From NCBI RefSeq assembly GCF_000766945.1, contig NZ_KN266207.1, positions 749,843-813,842 of the forward strand: a stretch of DNA of 64,000 nucleotides, read 5' to 3'. Each line of letters opens with the position of its first letter. Position 1 is the first letter of the stretch. This document shows positions 1 through 9,091 of this stretch, one piece after another. Source of the stretch: Cellvibrio mixtus subsp. mixtus J3-8. GTDB taxonomy: Bacteria; Pseudomonadota; Gammaproteobacteria; Pseudomonadales; Cellvibrionaceae. The notes under the pieces are model-generated. The model was not told where the DNA came from, did no database searches, and saw only the letters and a program-made list of their open reading frames with translations. The position numbers and the translations under genes were made by a program.

Positions 1-373
1 CACCGTAGTTTGAACCCAGCGCGACAACCGGAGCGCGAATAACCAATTGTTCGCCATTGCGGTGGTGGCGCAGGGTAACGTCGTCCCCCGCATCCAGGAT
101 CAATTGTTGCGGGAATAAGTCATCCAGCCATAACAGGCCGCGTTCGATATCGATAGCGAGGATCATACTTTGATAGACACGGCTGGCAGTGCTGATCTTC
201 ACTTCCAGTAGTTGCCGGTTTTTTTGCAGCTCCCACAGCGGAAGATACTGGTCAGGGATGTGGATATCGGCTGATAAACCTGCCTCTCCGAAGATAGCAC
301 CAGTCGGAGCGCCGACTTTGGCATCGCCGGTTTTGGGCGCACTTTTCTTGAAAAGTTTATCGAACAACGACAT
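1..373 (-). CDS. PilZ-type (YcgR/FlgZ-like) flagellar brake protein, N-terminal part
   Basis: The gene reads leftward and runs off the window, so only about 124 N-terminal residues are visible and the C-terminal PilZ domain would lie outside. The start is set by GAGGAG seven bases before ATG at 373-371. After a short basic, Ala/Gly-rich leader, the stretch with VKISTASRVYQSMILAID and LLWLDDLFP resembles the N-terminal YcgR-type domain that pairs with PilZ in c-di-GMP receptors slowing the flagellar motor. A perfect sigma-54 promoter at 439-454 points into it, which fits a flagellar regulon member. Family assignment is by pattern only; the c-di-GMP-binding residues cannot be checked here. Confidence 0.65.
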   Translation of the reverse strand, partial: MSLFDKLFKKSAPKTGDAKVGAPTGAIFGEAGLSADIHIPDQYLPLWELQKNRQLLEVKISTASRVYQSMILAIDIERGLLWLDDLFPQQLILDAGDDVTLRHHRNGEQLVIRAPVVALGSNYG

Positions 374-691
374 TTGTATCTCCTCGCGGCAATTATTCTC
401 CCCTTGAACTGGCAATTCGGGGTGCTCAACAGGGTAGGAGCAAGCCGTGTGCCAGAGAAGCCAGTAACCGGAATTAGCAACAGGCGACCATTATTACTGT
501 ATTTTTAAGACGGATTTGCTTTTATTTTGTTCAAACTGCATTGATAGCAATAATCGAGTGGTGTGCCTTGAATAATAGACCGGCAAGTGATTGCCACATG
601 GCCGACTGATTTCCTCTTGCGGGTAAAATCCGTACAATGCGCGCCTCGCCGGTTTGCCGCGCGGTTTTGCCTAATTTGTGAGCCTTACCCC
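374..691. other. Divergent intergenic region between the PilZ-type gene and ttcA
   Basis: This gap holds the minus-strand sigma-54 promoter at 439-454. It also contains an in-frame GTG extension of ttcA from 587 that I do not believe is coding, because TtcA homology begins only near the ATG at 692. No other clear gene or hairpin was seen. Confidence 0.6.
439..454 (-). promoter_or_regulatory. Sigma-54 promoter of the PilZ-type gene
   Basis: On the minus strand the site reads TGGCAC-ACGGC-TTGCT, an exact match to the -24/-12 consensus with 12 bases between the GG and GC elements. It lies 66 bases upstream of the start codon of the PilZ-type gene. Sigma-54 with FleQ controls early flagellar genes in Pseudomonas-like bacteria. 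Confidence 0.8.
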
Positions 692-1591
692 ATGAAAGAA
701 TTAAACGAACGTAAAGATCGCCTTGAATTCAATAAGTTGCAGAAACGCCTGCGTCGCCTGACCGGTTCTGCGATTGTCGATTACGGCATGATTGAAGATG
801 GCGATAAGGTAATGGTGTGCTTGTCCGGGGGTAAGGATTCCTACACCATGCTGGATATCCTGCTGAGCTTGCAAAAAACTGCTCCAATTTCGTTCGAGCT
901 GGTTGCGGTCAATATGGACCAGAAACAGCCGGGCTTTCCTGAACATATCCTTCCGCAGTACTTAACGGAGTTGGGTGTGCCGTTCCATATTATCGAGCGC
1001 GATACCTATAGCATTGTTAAGGAAGTTGTCCCTGAAGGTAAAACTACGTGTGGCCTCTGTTCCCGTTTACGCCGCGGTACGCTGTATGGATTTGCCGATG
1101 AAATTGGGGCCACAAAAATTGCATTGGGACATCATCGCGACGACATTATCGAAACTTTGTTTTTGAATATGTTTTACGGCGGAAAAATTAAAGCCATGCC
1201 ACCCAAATTGCTATCTGACGATAAACGCAACATCGTGATTCGCCCATTGGCATATTGCGCCGAAGAAGACATCGCACATTTTGCTGAATTAAAAGGCTTT
1301 CCAATTATTCCGTGCAACCTCTGTGGTTCGCAGGAAAACCTACAGCGCCAAGTGGTAAAGGACATGCTGCACCAGTGGGAGCGTCAGTATCCTGGCCGTA
1401 CCGAAACTATTTTTTCTGCAATACGCAATGTGCAGCCTTCACAATTAGCCGATTTAAAATTATTTGATTTTTTAAATCTGGAATCGCAACAAGCAGGGGA
1501 TTCTGATAATGACGAATCTTGTGGAATTTCACCACAAGCAATGCGTCGCGATGAGGGTGTTCAATTTATGGATGTTCTCGATATTCAATAA
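692..1591 (+). CDS. ttcA: tRNA 2-thiocytidine(32) synthetase TtcA
   Basis: TtcA is a cytoplasmic ATP- and iron-sulphur-dependent enzyme that thiolates cytidine 32 of some tRNAs. The 299-residue protein has the PP-loop SGGKDS at residues 45-50, the CGLC pair (C120, C123) and the CNLC motif (C208, C211). Those cysteines hold the cluster in this family. An ORF caller would begin at GTG 587, but family similarity starts at [13 protein letters not shown], so ATG 692 is chosen. The last roughly 35 residues are a low-similarity tail. It is a single gene with a convergent neighbour. Confidence 0.95.
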   Translation: MKELNERKDRLEFNKLQKRLRRLTGSAIVDYGMIEDGDKVMVCLSGGKDSYTMLDILLSLQKTAPISFELVAVNMDQKQPGFPEHILPQYLTELGVPFHIIERDTYSIVKEVVPEGKTTCGLCSRLRRGTLYGFADEIGATKIALGHHRDDIIETLFLNMFYGGKIKAMPPKLLSDDKRNIVIRPLAYCAEEDIAHFAELKGFPIIPCNLCGSQENLQRQVVKDMLHQWERQYPGRTETIFSAIRNVQPSQLADLKLFDFLNLESQQAGDSDNDESCGISPQAMRRDEGVQFMDVLDIQ

Positions 1592-1620
1592 TTATTTTCA
1601 AGCCTCTATCATTTCCAGGC

Positions 1621-2127
1621 TCAGGCAACCAGTTTTTGGTTGTCTGTTTCAAAAACAGAAGTGCGATAAGTTGCAATAAAGTCTTCAATGTTGCGTACAC
1701 AGTGTGTTCCATTATCAAAATGTGTAGCCCACAGTTGTGCAAGATTATTTACTGCTGCTGTTTTACTTGTATCAACATCATTAGCGCGATAAAGCATCCA
1801 TGCAATTGCTGTTGCATAACTTAAATTGCTAATCAACTCAGCATGAGGGTGTTTAAGAAATTGCTGTTGGCTCGCAAATCCGCGCACCCGCGATGCGAGG
1901 TCTGGATATTGGATGAGATATTTATCCCATACTTCTATATGTTTTTCTGCGGTAATACGATAAATCCCTAAACCCTGTGTCTGCGTACAGAAGCATTGTT
2001 GGCCAAGCTGCGATTCCTGCGCAGCAGTCCCTGTTAACAAATTTTCTGCCATTTCCGAATAATCCCCAATCGATTCCAGGCAGGGTTTAATAATCAATTG
2101 GCGTAGGTCACTCACATAGATACCCAT
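1621..2127 (-). CDS. Phage-type lysozyme/transglycosylase-like orphan protein
   Basis: This 168-residue protein has no signal peptide. Its N-terminal third (about residues 10-60) carries IGDYSEMAENLLTGTAAQES followed by GLGIYRITAEKH. This resembles small phage-associated proteins of the pattern LWSPAAENLVLGTAxxES that look like soluble lytic transglycosylases, where the E of the ES pair would be catalytic. The C-terminal half is helical (IAWMLYRAND) as in those proteins. The start has GAGG seven bases upstream. No other phage genes flank it, so it may be a stray prophage gene. The enzymatic role is inferred, not shown. Confidence 0.5.
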   Translation of the reverse strand: MGIYVSDLRQLIIKPCLESIGDYSEMAENLLTGTAAQESQLGQQCFCTQTQGLGIYRITAEKHIEVWDKYLIQYPDLASRVRGFASQQQFLKHPHAELISNLSYATAIAWMLYRANDVDTSKTAAVNNLAQLWATHFDNGTHCVRNIEDFIATYRTSVFETDNQKLVA

Positions 2128-2461
2128 AACTACCTCACTGCTCCATTTTTTGTCACAAGCATGCCCAGTTTGTCAGCGTTGTTAAAACAACTATGGCTTA
2201 TGGCGGCGTCAAAAAAACAAACTCACGCGCTCTTTAGTCGGTAACAGCATAAGTCACGCCAACTTTTATGTGGGCCCGGCAATCTGTGATCGACTGCCTG
2301 ATTCGATTTTGAACTTCCATCTCTTCCTGAATTTATTATGGTTCAGGTGCCATCGTTGCTCGAAATAATTTGTTTCAAAAACGAATTTATTAATAAGCGA
2401 AATATCTAAAATCCGATGGCTATACTTGACGTTAACGCGAATTGAAAACAGGAGTTTTTTT
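2128..2461. other. Intergenic region upstream of ald
   Basis: This holds the upstream regions of the lysozyme-like gene (leftward) and ald (rightward). An AGGAG Shine-Dalgarno sits 7 bases before the ald ATG. I see no convincing promoter hexamers, operator or hairpin in the rest. Confidence 0.4.
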
Positions 2462-3571
2462 ATGCGTATCGGAATCCCCAAAGAAATCAAAAGTGGTGAG
2501 AACCGTGTGGCGCTTACGCCAGCTGGCGTTATTGAATTGCGCGCACTCGGGCACGAAGTCTTTGTCACACAGGGTGCAGGAACCGCCGCTGGTTTTAGTG
2601 ATGCACTGTATTTACAGGCCGGTGCGATACTTTGCGAATCAGTGGCGAGTATTTATGACGCGGCAGAGCTGATTGTTAAAGTGAAAGAGCCGCAAGTACA
2701 AGAATATGCATTCCTTACAAATCGCCATTGCCTTTTTACTTATTTACATCTGGCCGCTAATCGTTCCTTAACAAATGCGTTACTTGCATCAGGTGCGAGC
2801 TGCATCGCTTACGAAACCCTTACTGATACCCACGGGCGCTTACCCTTGTTAGCTCCCATGTCGGAAATCGCGGGCCGGATGGCTGTGCAGGCCGGCGCCC
2901 ATCACCTCGAAGCAGCGCAAGGTGGAAAAGGGGTATTGCTAGGCGGTATTCCCGGTGTTGCCCCGGCCAGTGTTTTGATTCTGGGGGGCGGTGTGGTCGG
3001 TGCGAACGCGGCGGCGATGGCAGTTGGATTGGGGGCGCAAGTGCGAGTGATGGATAAATCTATCGCGCGCCTGCGTTATTTGGATGATTTATGGCGTGGG
3101 CGCGTCATATGTGAATATGCTGTCCAGGAGCGGGTCAATGCATGTGCAATCGCAGCTGATTTGGTGATTGGGAGTGTGCTTAACACTGGCGCCAGTGCCC
3201 CCAAGCTTCTTAATCGTCAACTCATTCGGCAAATGGAGGCGGGGAGTGTGTTGGTAGACGTGGCGATAGACCAGGGCGGGTGCTTTGAAACGTCCTTGCC
3301 TACGACCCACCAGGATCCAACTTATGTCGATGAAGGCATTATTCATTATTGTGTCGCAAACATTCCCAGTGCTGTGGGGCGAACCTCTACATTAGGCCTG
3401 ACCAATGCCACGCTTGCCTATATTCTACGCCTGGCTGATGAGGGTTTAACCTGCTTGAAATACGATGCCGGATTCCGTGCCGGGTTAAATATCCATGCCG
3501 GTCAGCTTACCCACAGCGGCGTAGCCAACTCATTTGGACTGTTGGCCAAAGATCCATTGGCGTTACTCTAA
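2462..3571 (+). CDS. ald: Alanine dehydrogenase
   Basis: Ald interconverts L-alanine and pyruvate plus ammonia with NAD(H) in the cytoplasm, linking amino-acid and carbon metabolism. The 369-residue length is typical. It opens with MRIGIPKEIKSGENRVALTP, the signature of the AlaDH/PNT family. The catalytic-region MSEIAGRMAVQAGAHHLE and the NAD-binding glycine run VLILGGGVVGANAAAMA (about residues 170-186) are intact. ATG 2462 is chosen because it starts at the conserved N-terminus behind AGGAG. An in-frame upstream ATG at 2426 is unlikely. No Lrp-type regulator is adjacent. Confidence 0.95.
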   Translation: MRIGIPKEIKSGENRVALTPAGVIELRALGHEVFVTQGAGTAAGFSDALYLQAGAILCESVASIYDAAELIVKVKEPQVQEYAFLTNRHCLFTYLHLAANRSLTNALLASGASCIAYETLTDTHGRLPLLAPMSEIAGRMAVQAGAHHLEAAQGGKGVLLGGIPGVAPASVLILGGGVVGANAAAMAVGLGAQVRVMDKSIARLRYLDDLWRGRVICEYAVQERVNACAIAADLVIGSVLNTGASAPKLLNRQLIRQMEAGSVLVDVAIDQGGCFETSLPTTHQDPTYVDEGIIHYCVANIPSAVGRTSTLGLTNATLAYILRLADEGLTCLKYDAGFRAGLNIHAGQLTHSGVANSFGLLAKDPLALL

Positions 3572-3750
3572 AATCACTTTTTTACCGCAGATAAAATCGC
3601 AGCGCTATAGAAAATAACACTATAGATTTGGGCGCCTTGGATAATATTGATCTATACTCCTGCCAAGTCAGTCACGTTATAGCTGCCGGGGATAAATGCG
3701 TCCCCCAACACCAATAATTATTCCCCCCAGCGCCCGGAAAACTTAGGTCA

Positions 3751-6189
3751 ATGAGAGATAAAGCCCCGTCCTTTTTTAATGGCATCTCTTTCCAGCTTGC
3801 CAAAATAAGTATTATTTTGGCGTTTGTGCTGAGCTTTTTATTGAGTTCAGTCCAGCTTTACCTGGATTTCCTCAACCAGGAAAAAGAACTCGAATCACTG
3901 ATTGATCGCGTCGTTAAAGTCGCAACGCCTCCTGCCGTTCGTTCAGTCTCCACCCTTGACGATGAGCTTTCTTACGAAGTAGTCAATGGATTACTGCGCT
4001 ATGGTTTTATTTATGAAGTTGTTATTTATGATGATACCGGCAATGTTCTGGCGCAGGGCAGCAGTACCCGGCCAGAAGTAAAAACCCGTTGGCTCACCAG
4101 TAAAATTACTGATAACACGCGCGAGTACACTGAAAACTTATTATTGCCCGGTTATACCGACGGTACTTCCGGCAGTATTCGTTTTTCCGTAGATATGGAT
4201 CTTGCATTGGAAGGTTTTTATAACCGTTCCAAAACAGCGCTTTTCACTGGTTTGTTGCGCAATATGATTTTGGTATTGTTGCTGTTTGTGGTGTGTTACT
4301 ACACCCTGACCAAACCATTGGTGCGCTTATCGCGCGAGATCAATAATATTAATCCCGATCATCCCGGCGTTAATCGCCTGACGCAATTGCCTGCCCATCG
4401 CAAAGATGAATTGGCCCAGCTAATCGCCAGCTCCAATCAATTATTGGATGTTGTTGAATTATCCCTCGCCAAGCGGCGCGCCGTGGAATTGGCGCTGCGT
4501 AAAAGTGAAGAGCATTTGCGCCAGATTATTGATCATCTTCCGGTAATGATCGGAGCGCGTAATATCGCTGGTTATTATTTGTTTGCTAACAAAGCCCTTG
4601 CGAATGAATTGGGTTATACCCCTGAGCAAATGCGCAATTTGCATGTGCGGCAATTGTTGAAAAACTCGGTGTTTGATATCGATACCATGTTGCAAAACGA
4701 TTACCGTGTTATTCGTGGCAACGAAGAACTGGATGTGATTGAAGAGCGTTTTGTTACTGCAACCGGCAAGCAATTATTTTTGCAAACCCACATTATGCCG
4801 CTGGCATTTTACGATGAGAAAGTTGCACTTATTGTTTCGGTAGATATTACCGAACGGAAAAATGCGCAAGCAAAAATGGAATTTATGGCTCACCACGATG
4901 CGCTTACCGGCTTACCCAATCGTGTGCAATTAGTGGAGCGTTTGGAGCATGAATTGCGTCGTGCAGAGCGCCACGGTTATTTTGGTGCGGTATTGTTTAT
5001 CGACCTTGATCAATTCAAGACAATCAACGATTCGCTTGGGCATCCTGTAGGTGACCGCGTGCTCGAAGTGGTTGCCTCTCGCTTGCAACAATCTGTGCGT
5101 GAAGAGGATCTGGTTGCGCGTTTGAGTGGTGATGAGTTTGTAGTTGTGCTCACCGTGCTTGATCAAAATATTGAAACTGCCGCGTTGCGTGCAGGCGAAA
5201 TCAGCGAAAAGATTCGCTCAATTATTTCCCAGCCTTACATGTACGACAATATGGAATTGCGTGTGACCTGTAGCGTTGGTGTTGTGGTTTATCCGGATAA
5301 AAATAATTCAGTGCACGAATTGCTGCGTTACGCCGATACCGCTATGTATCAAGTAAAAGAAAAAGGCCGCGATTCCATTGAGTTCTTTAACGAAGAAATG
5401 GCAGATAAAGTCAGTCGCCAACTGACAATGGAAGGCGATTTGCATCGCGCCCTTGAAGAGGGGCATTTCCAACTTTATTACCAACCCAAAATTGATATTA
5501 AAACCAATAATGTTGTAGGTGCAGAAGCATTATTACGCTGGCACCATCCCACCAAAGGCATGGTGTCACCGGTGGAGTTTATTCCGGTGCTGGAAACTTC
5601 CGGCATGATTATCGAAGTCGGGCAATGGGTATTGGAAGATGCCTGTAAAACCCTGGTGAAATGGCATGTGTCCGGTTTGTGGAAGCCGGGTATGCGCTTG
5701 AGTATTAACATCAGCCCACGGCAATTTCGCCGCGCCGCATTTGTGGATGACGTTATTACAACCCTGGAAAAATATCCGATTCCGGAAAATTCATTGGATA
5801 TGGAAATTACGGAGGGTATTGTGATCCAGCGCGTGGATGACGCGATTGCAACTATGACCACCCTCAGTGAGCGTGGCATCAGTTTTTCACTGGATGACTT
5901 TGGTACCGGCTATTCATCTATCAGTTATCTGAAGCGTTTGCCGGTAAGTACATTGAAAATTGATAAAGGTTTTGTGCGCGATATTATAGAAGATCGCAAC
6001 GATCGCGTGCTGGTAGAAACCATTATTACCATGGGCCGTTTGTTGGATATGGAATTGGTTGCTGAAGGTGTTGAAGAAGCTGAACAATTGGCAATTTTGA
6101 AATCGTTTGGCTGCGATTATTACCAGGGTTATTTATCCAGCCAACCGGTACCTATCGAAAAATTTGAAGTGTTTCTTGAACAAGAATAA
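3751..6189 (+). CDS. Membrane GGDEF-EAL protein with periplasmic sensor and PAS domain
   Basis: This is a probable c-di-GMP turnover enzyme in the inner membrane (812 residues). Transmembrane helices lie at about 14-37 and 168-186, flanking a periplasmic sensor. A HAMP-like linker and a PAS domain (about 255-370) follow, then GGDEF (about 380-540) and EAL (about 560-805). The cyclase signature is SGDEF at 459-463, with a possible allosteric I-site REED at 450-453 exactly five residues upstream. EAL is at 592-594 and DDFGTGYSS is present, so both activities look possible. It has no evident operon partner. Its link to the motility genes further right is inference. Confidence 0.9.
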   Translation: MRDKAPSFFNGISFQLAKISIILAFVLSFLLSSVQLYLDFLNQEKELESLIDRVVKVATPPAVRSVSTLDDELSYEVVNGLLRYGFIYEVVIYDDTGNVLAQGSSTRPEVKTRWLTSKITDNTREYTENLLLPGYTDGTSGSIRFSVDMDLALEGFYNRSKTALFTGLLRNMILVLLLFVVCYYTLTKPLVRLSREINNINPDHPGVNRLTQLPAHRKDELAQLIASSNQLLDVVELSLAKRRAVELALRKSEEHLRQIIDHLPVMIGARNIAGYYLFANKALANELGYTPEQMRNLHVRQLLKNSVFDIDTMLQNDYRVIRGNEELDVIEERFVTATGKQLFLQTHIMPLAFYDEKVALIVSVDITERKNAQAKMEFMAHHDALTGLPNRVQLVERLEHELRRAERHGYFGAVLFIDLDQFKTINDSLGHPVGDRVLEVVASRLQQSVREEDLVARLSGDEFVVVLTVLDQNIETAALRAGEISEKIRSIISQPYMYDNMELRVTCSVGVVVYPDKNNSVHELLRYADTAMYQVKEKGRDSIEFFNEEMADKVSRQLTMEGDLHRALEEGHFQLYYQPKIDIKTNNVVGAEALLRWHHPTKGMVSPVEFIPVLETSGMIIEVGQWVLEDACKTLVKWHVSGLWKPGMRLSINISPRQFRRAAFVDDVITTLEKYPIPENSLDMEITEGIVIQRVDDAIATMTTLSERGISFSLDDFGTGYSSISYLKRLPVSTLKIDKGFVRDIIEDRNDRVLVETIITMGRLLDMELVAEGVEEAEQLAILKSFGCDYYQGYLSSQPVPIEKFEVFLEQE

Positions 6190-6253
6190 TTTTATCTTTT
6201 ATAAAATAATGCCCTGAATATTCCTCCCTTTTGAATGAGAGGCAACAAAATGT

Positions 6254-6964
6254 TTAAAACAATCGTCCCAATAAATAGGGAATTGCTGTTTCGACCCGCA
6301 TAATTCGCCTGCCTAAATGCACTGCATCAAAACCGATTTTTTTCAATAGATCAATTTCATAAGCTATAAAACCACCCTCAGGGCCAACTGCCAAACTTAA
6401 CGCGTAATTGATATTGCGTGGGCATTCGGCATCTGTGTAAGGGTGTGCAACCAAAGCGGTGGTGTTGGCAATAATGCCAGGTAATTCATCTTCCACAAAA
6501 GGTTTAAAGCGTTTGTGCAAATGCACCAGTGGTAATCGTGTATCACAACCTTGTTCCAGCCCCAACACTAATTGCTCATGAATCGCTTCCGGTTCCAGAA
6601 AAGGTGTTTGCCAGTAACTTTTTTCTACCCGATAAGAATTAATCAAATGTAACTCTTTTACGCCCAGGGTGGCGATGGTTTGAAAAATACGTCGCAACAT
6701 TTTCGGGCGGGGTAAACCCAGTACTAGCTTTAGTGGTAATGCTGCTGGTGGTTCCTCGGTGAGGTCCAGTTCCAGTTCCAGTTCTGTTTCATTAATACGC
6801 AGCAGGGTGCCGTTGCCCATATTCCCATTCAATAGGCCGACCTTATAGGTTTCACCCGCATTTGCCCCATGAACCTCGCGGATGTGAGCCAAACGGCGCG
6901 CATCGCGAATCAGTGCGCGAGTGGGTGATAGTAAATCATCGTGTGTGAGCAAAATCAGGTTCAT
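6254..6964 (-). CDS. rsmE: 16S rRNA m3U1498 methyltransferase RsmE
   Basis: RsmE is a SPOUT-fold SAM-dependent methyltransferase that modifies U1498 in the 30S decoding region. Family motifs are LVLGLPRPKMLRRIFQTIATLG, ELHLINSYRVEKSYWQ and the SAM-knot LAVGPEGGFIAYEIDLL with HLGRRIMRVETA near the C-terminus. ATG 6964 gives 236 residues, close to the usual 243. A TTG three codons upstream is a less likely start. It converges on the GGDEF-EAL gene across 64 bases. Confidence 0.95.
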   Translation of the reverse strand: MNLILLTHDDLLSPTRALIRDARRLAHIREVHGANAGETYKVGLLNGNMGNGTLLRINETELELELDLTEEPPAALPLKLVLGLPRPKMLRRIFQTIATLGVKELHLINSYRVEKSYWQTPFLEPEAIHEQLVLGLEQGCDTRLPLVHLHKRFKPFVEDELPGIIANTTALVAHPYTDAECPRNINYALSLAVGPEGGFIAYEIDLLKKIGFDAVHLGRRIMRVETAIPYLLGRLF

Positions 6965-7551
6965 AGCAGTCAAGATAAAGATAGGTCAAATTGGTTGCCG
7001 GCAGGCATTGTAACTGTTTGCATCTCAACTGTGGAACAAATGAAAGAAAACTGATTCGGTGTTGAAAGGCAGTCAGCAAGAGAACTGCTGATGAGTACAA
7101 TTTTTACTTCCAACAGATGAGATCTGAACCAATAAAAATTCCTTGCAGTAAACCATGAATTTCTGAGGGTGTGAAAAGTAAATGATAACGCTATTTGTCT
7201 TCATGAATAAATTTACAAAACTAATCAATTAACTTCCTTTGCTTTTCTTGACGCCTAACCTTTCTTTGCTAATCTCGAATGGCAAGAAGAAATTAACGGT
7301 AAACATGGATAGGATTTTAGTTGAATATTGTTGGCAGGAATTGATGGATGTTGACGGTTTAAAAACGTCTCTCCCTATATTTATAGGGTTATGCATTGCT
7401 ACCTCTATTTTGTAGTTTCTATTGTAGTTCCTATCCTATTATCCTGATTAATTTATTGCGATGAGCAAATATCCTTATGTCATTTCAAGGTTTTTGAAAT
7501 GCAAGTATGGGTATTTTAATTTTTTAGATTAGTAGTTATAGGATTTTTACT
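6965..7551. other. AT-rich intergenic region upstream of the PPC-domain gene
   Basis: About 590 bases without a credible gene. A possible sigma-70 promoter is TTGACG at 7248-7253 with TAATCT at 7270-7275 (16-base spacer), about 280 bases before the next start. A 36-codon ORF at 7304 lacks a Shine-Dalgarno and is not believed. Nothing else stands out. Confidence 0.35.
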
Positions 7552-8964
7552 ATGAAAAAAATAATTGGTACATGTTTATCTTCAATTGCACTGGTTAGTG
7601 CGATTTTGACTTCAACTTCCGCCTTATCCCACGATGTATTGCCTGCTTCAGGGCAGTACCTTCAGTCAGTAAACACCAGTGCGGCGCATATCGAGCCAAA
7701 TTATGAAGAACCACTTGTTGCCCCATTAGTTGATGATTTCGTATATGTGGACCCAAACACTATCATCGATATTTCACCAGCAGGAAAGAATAAAACCAAA
7801 GCGAATAACGTCTCTGCCAGTAAACTGAATGGTTCAATAACACCACTGTCATCACCACCCGTGTATTCAATCAGCCTCAACAATACTTATAGTGATTCAG
7901 TAACTACTGCGGTGCCGGAAAAGTGGTACGTTTTTAATGTAACCACAGCAACCAAAATTACTACATTGCTACAGCACCAATCAGCAACTAATAGCAATAT
8001 TGATATCAAACTCTATCGTCAACCGACAGGCACATCTTCTTATACATTGGTTGCCGGTTCATACATGGGTGGCGCGAGTGCTGAACAGCTTAGTGAGATA
8101 GCTGTTCCAGGTAGTTATTTGTTAATGGTGCAATCTGTCGGGACTATCGTTGGTGGATCGTATTTGTTTGGAAACTTTAGTTCGTCCGGTGCTGATGCGA
8201 ATGAACCTGACGATAACTTCTGGCAAGCAAAAGTCATGTCGTCAACATTGGGCCTTATTAGTGGCAACCTTGATACCGGCACCGATAAAGATTTTCACCG
8301 CATCACATTAAGTGCAGCTGATACTATCAGCTACAGAATCACTGGTGGTGATTATCACGCTGAGCTTTTTTATGCGAATGGTACATCTGCTTTTGTTTTG
8401 CCCAATAACACTTTTGCAAATTTAACCCTGCCGGCAGGCACTTATTATTGGGCAATAAAATCGCCAACTAATACCGCCAATGCAAGTGTTCCTTACAAGT
8501 TCAGCTCTTCACGTGCACTGAACAGAATTACCTTTAATTTCGGTTCTGATGAAGGGTACACAGCAAGGGTGGATTATGGGCAAGGCAATTTTTTTGCGTT
8601 TAAATCGATAGCGACATTGAGTGGATATGCATATGATGCAAATAACGCCCCTGTTGCAGGTGCTGTTATTGAGTTTCGTATAATCGGTTCAATCAGTGGT
8701 CTTAATTCAAGCGCGTTTGCGACAACAGATGCAGCAGGATATTACACCGTGGGGTTACCATCGCCCTCCGGTGCAGGAGCTCGTACATTCAATGGTGCAT
8801 GTCTGATATACAACTATGATGTGCATTCATTGGAGATCCGTAATAATAATGGCAACAATAATATCAATACAATCAGGGTGATTGAGAGCACAGGTCAATT
8901 TGATATTAGTAATAGCCAAATGTTCCTTAATGACATCGCGTATTATACATACACCGGTTGTTAA
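7552..8964 (+). CDS. Secreted protein with two PPC domains and a carboxypeptidase-regulatory-like module
   Basis: This 470-residue exported protein has a clear Sec signal peptide (MKKIIGTCLSSIALVSAIL, cleavage near LSHD). Two bacterial pre-peptidase C-terminal-like beta domains follow, at about 105-215 and 220-320. The second contains ANEPDDNFWQAKVM and GTDKDFHRITLS. A CarboxypepD_reg-like stretch (about 355-420, LSGYAYDANNAPVAGAVIEF) comes next. No protease domain is present, so it may be a stand-alone binding or adhesion protein. It is monocistronic and followed by a strong terminator. Function unknown. Confidence 0.7.
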   Translation: MKKIIGTCLSSIALVSAILTSTSALSHDVLPASGQYLQSVNTSAAHIEPNYEEPLVAPLVDDFVYVDPNTIIDISPAGKNKTKANNVSASKLNGSITPLSSPPVYSISLNNTYSDSVTTAVPEKWYVFNVTTATKITTLLQHQSATNSNIDIKLYRQPTGTSSYTLVAGSYMGGASAEQLSEIAVPGSYLLMVQSVGTIVGGSYLFGNFSSSGADANEPDDNFWQAKVMSSTLGLISGNLDTGTDKDFHRITLSAADTISYRITGGDYHAELFYANGTSAFVLPNNTFANLTLPAGTYYWAIKSPTNTANASVPYKFSSSRALNRITFNFGSDEGYTARVDYGQGNFFAFKSIATLSGYAYDANNAPVAGAVIEFRIIGSISGLNSSAFATTDAAGYYTVGLPSPSGAGARTFNGACLIYNYDVHSLEIRNNNGNNNINTIRVIESTGQFDISNSQMFLNDIAYYTYTGC

Positions 8965-8976
8965 TCAATTAGTAAC

Positions 8977-9012
8977 AAAAAATAGCCTTGTAAATTTACA
9001 GGGCTATTTTTT
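8977..9012. terminator. Bidirectional intrinsic terminator
   Basis: An almost perfect inverted repeat: AAAAAATAGCCTTGTAAA is followed directly by its complement with one G-U pair, ending in TTTTTT. It lies 12 bases after the PPC-domain gene and just before the sigma-28 promoter of the next gene. Confidence 0.85.
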
Positions 9013-9013
9013 C

Positions 9014-9040
9014 TAAAGTTTTTTATTGCAAGGCCGATAT
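9014..9040 (+). promoter_or_regulatory. Sigma-28 (FliA) promoter of the 9092 gene
   Basis: The site reads TAAA at 9014-9017, a 15-base spacer, then GCCGATAT at 9033-9040. It matches the TAAA-N15-GCCGATAA consensus at 11 of 12 positions. The start codon follows 51 bases downstream. Confidence 0.75.
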
Positions 9041-9091
9041 TTGTTAAATGAGTCGTATGAAAGCGCTTTCGGTGCACAAAAGGAGAGGTTT

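Noticed and set aside
587..691. GTG start giving a 334-residue TtcA
   Set aside because: The extra 35 residues show no TtcA similarity; ATG 692 starts at the conserved N-terminus.
7304..7414. 36-codon ORF in the gap before the PPC-domain gene
   Set aside because: No ribosome site, no signal or repeat pattern, and placed in AT-rich non-coding sequence.
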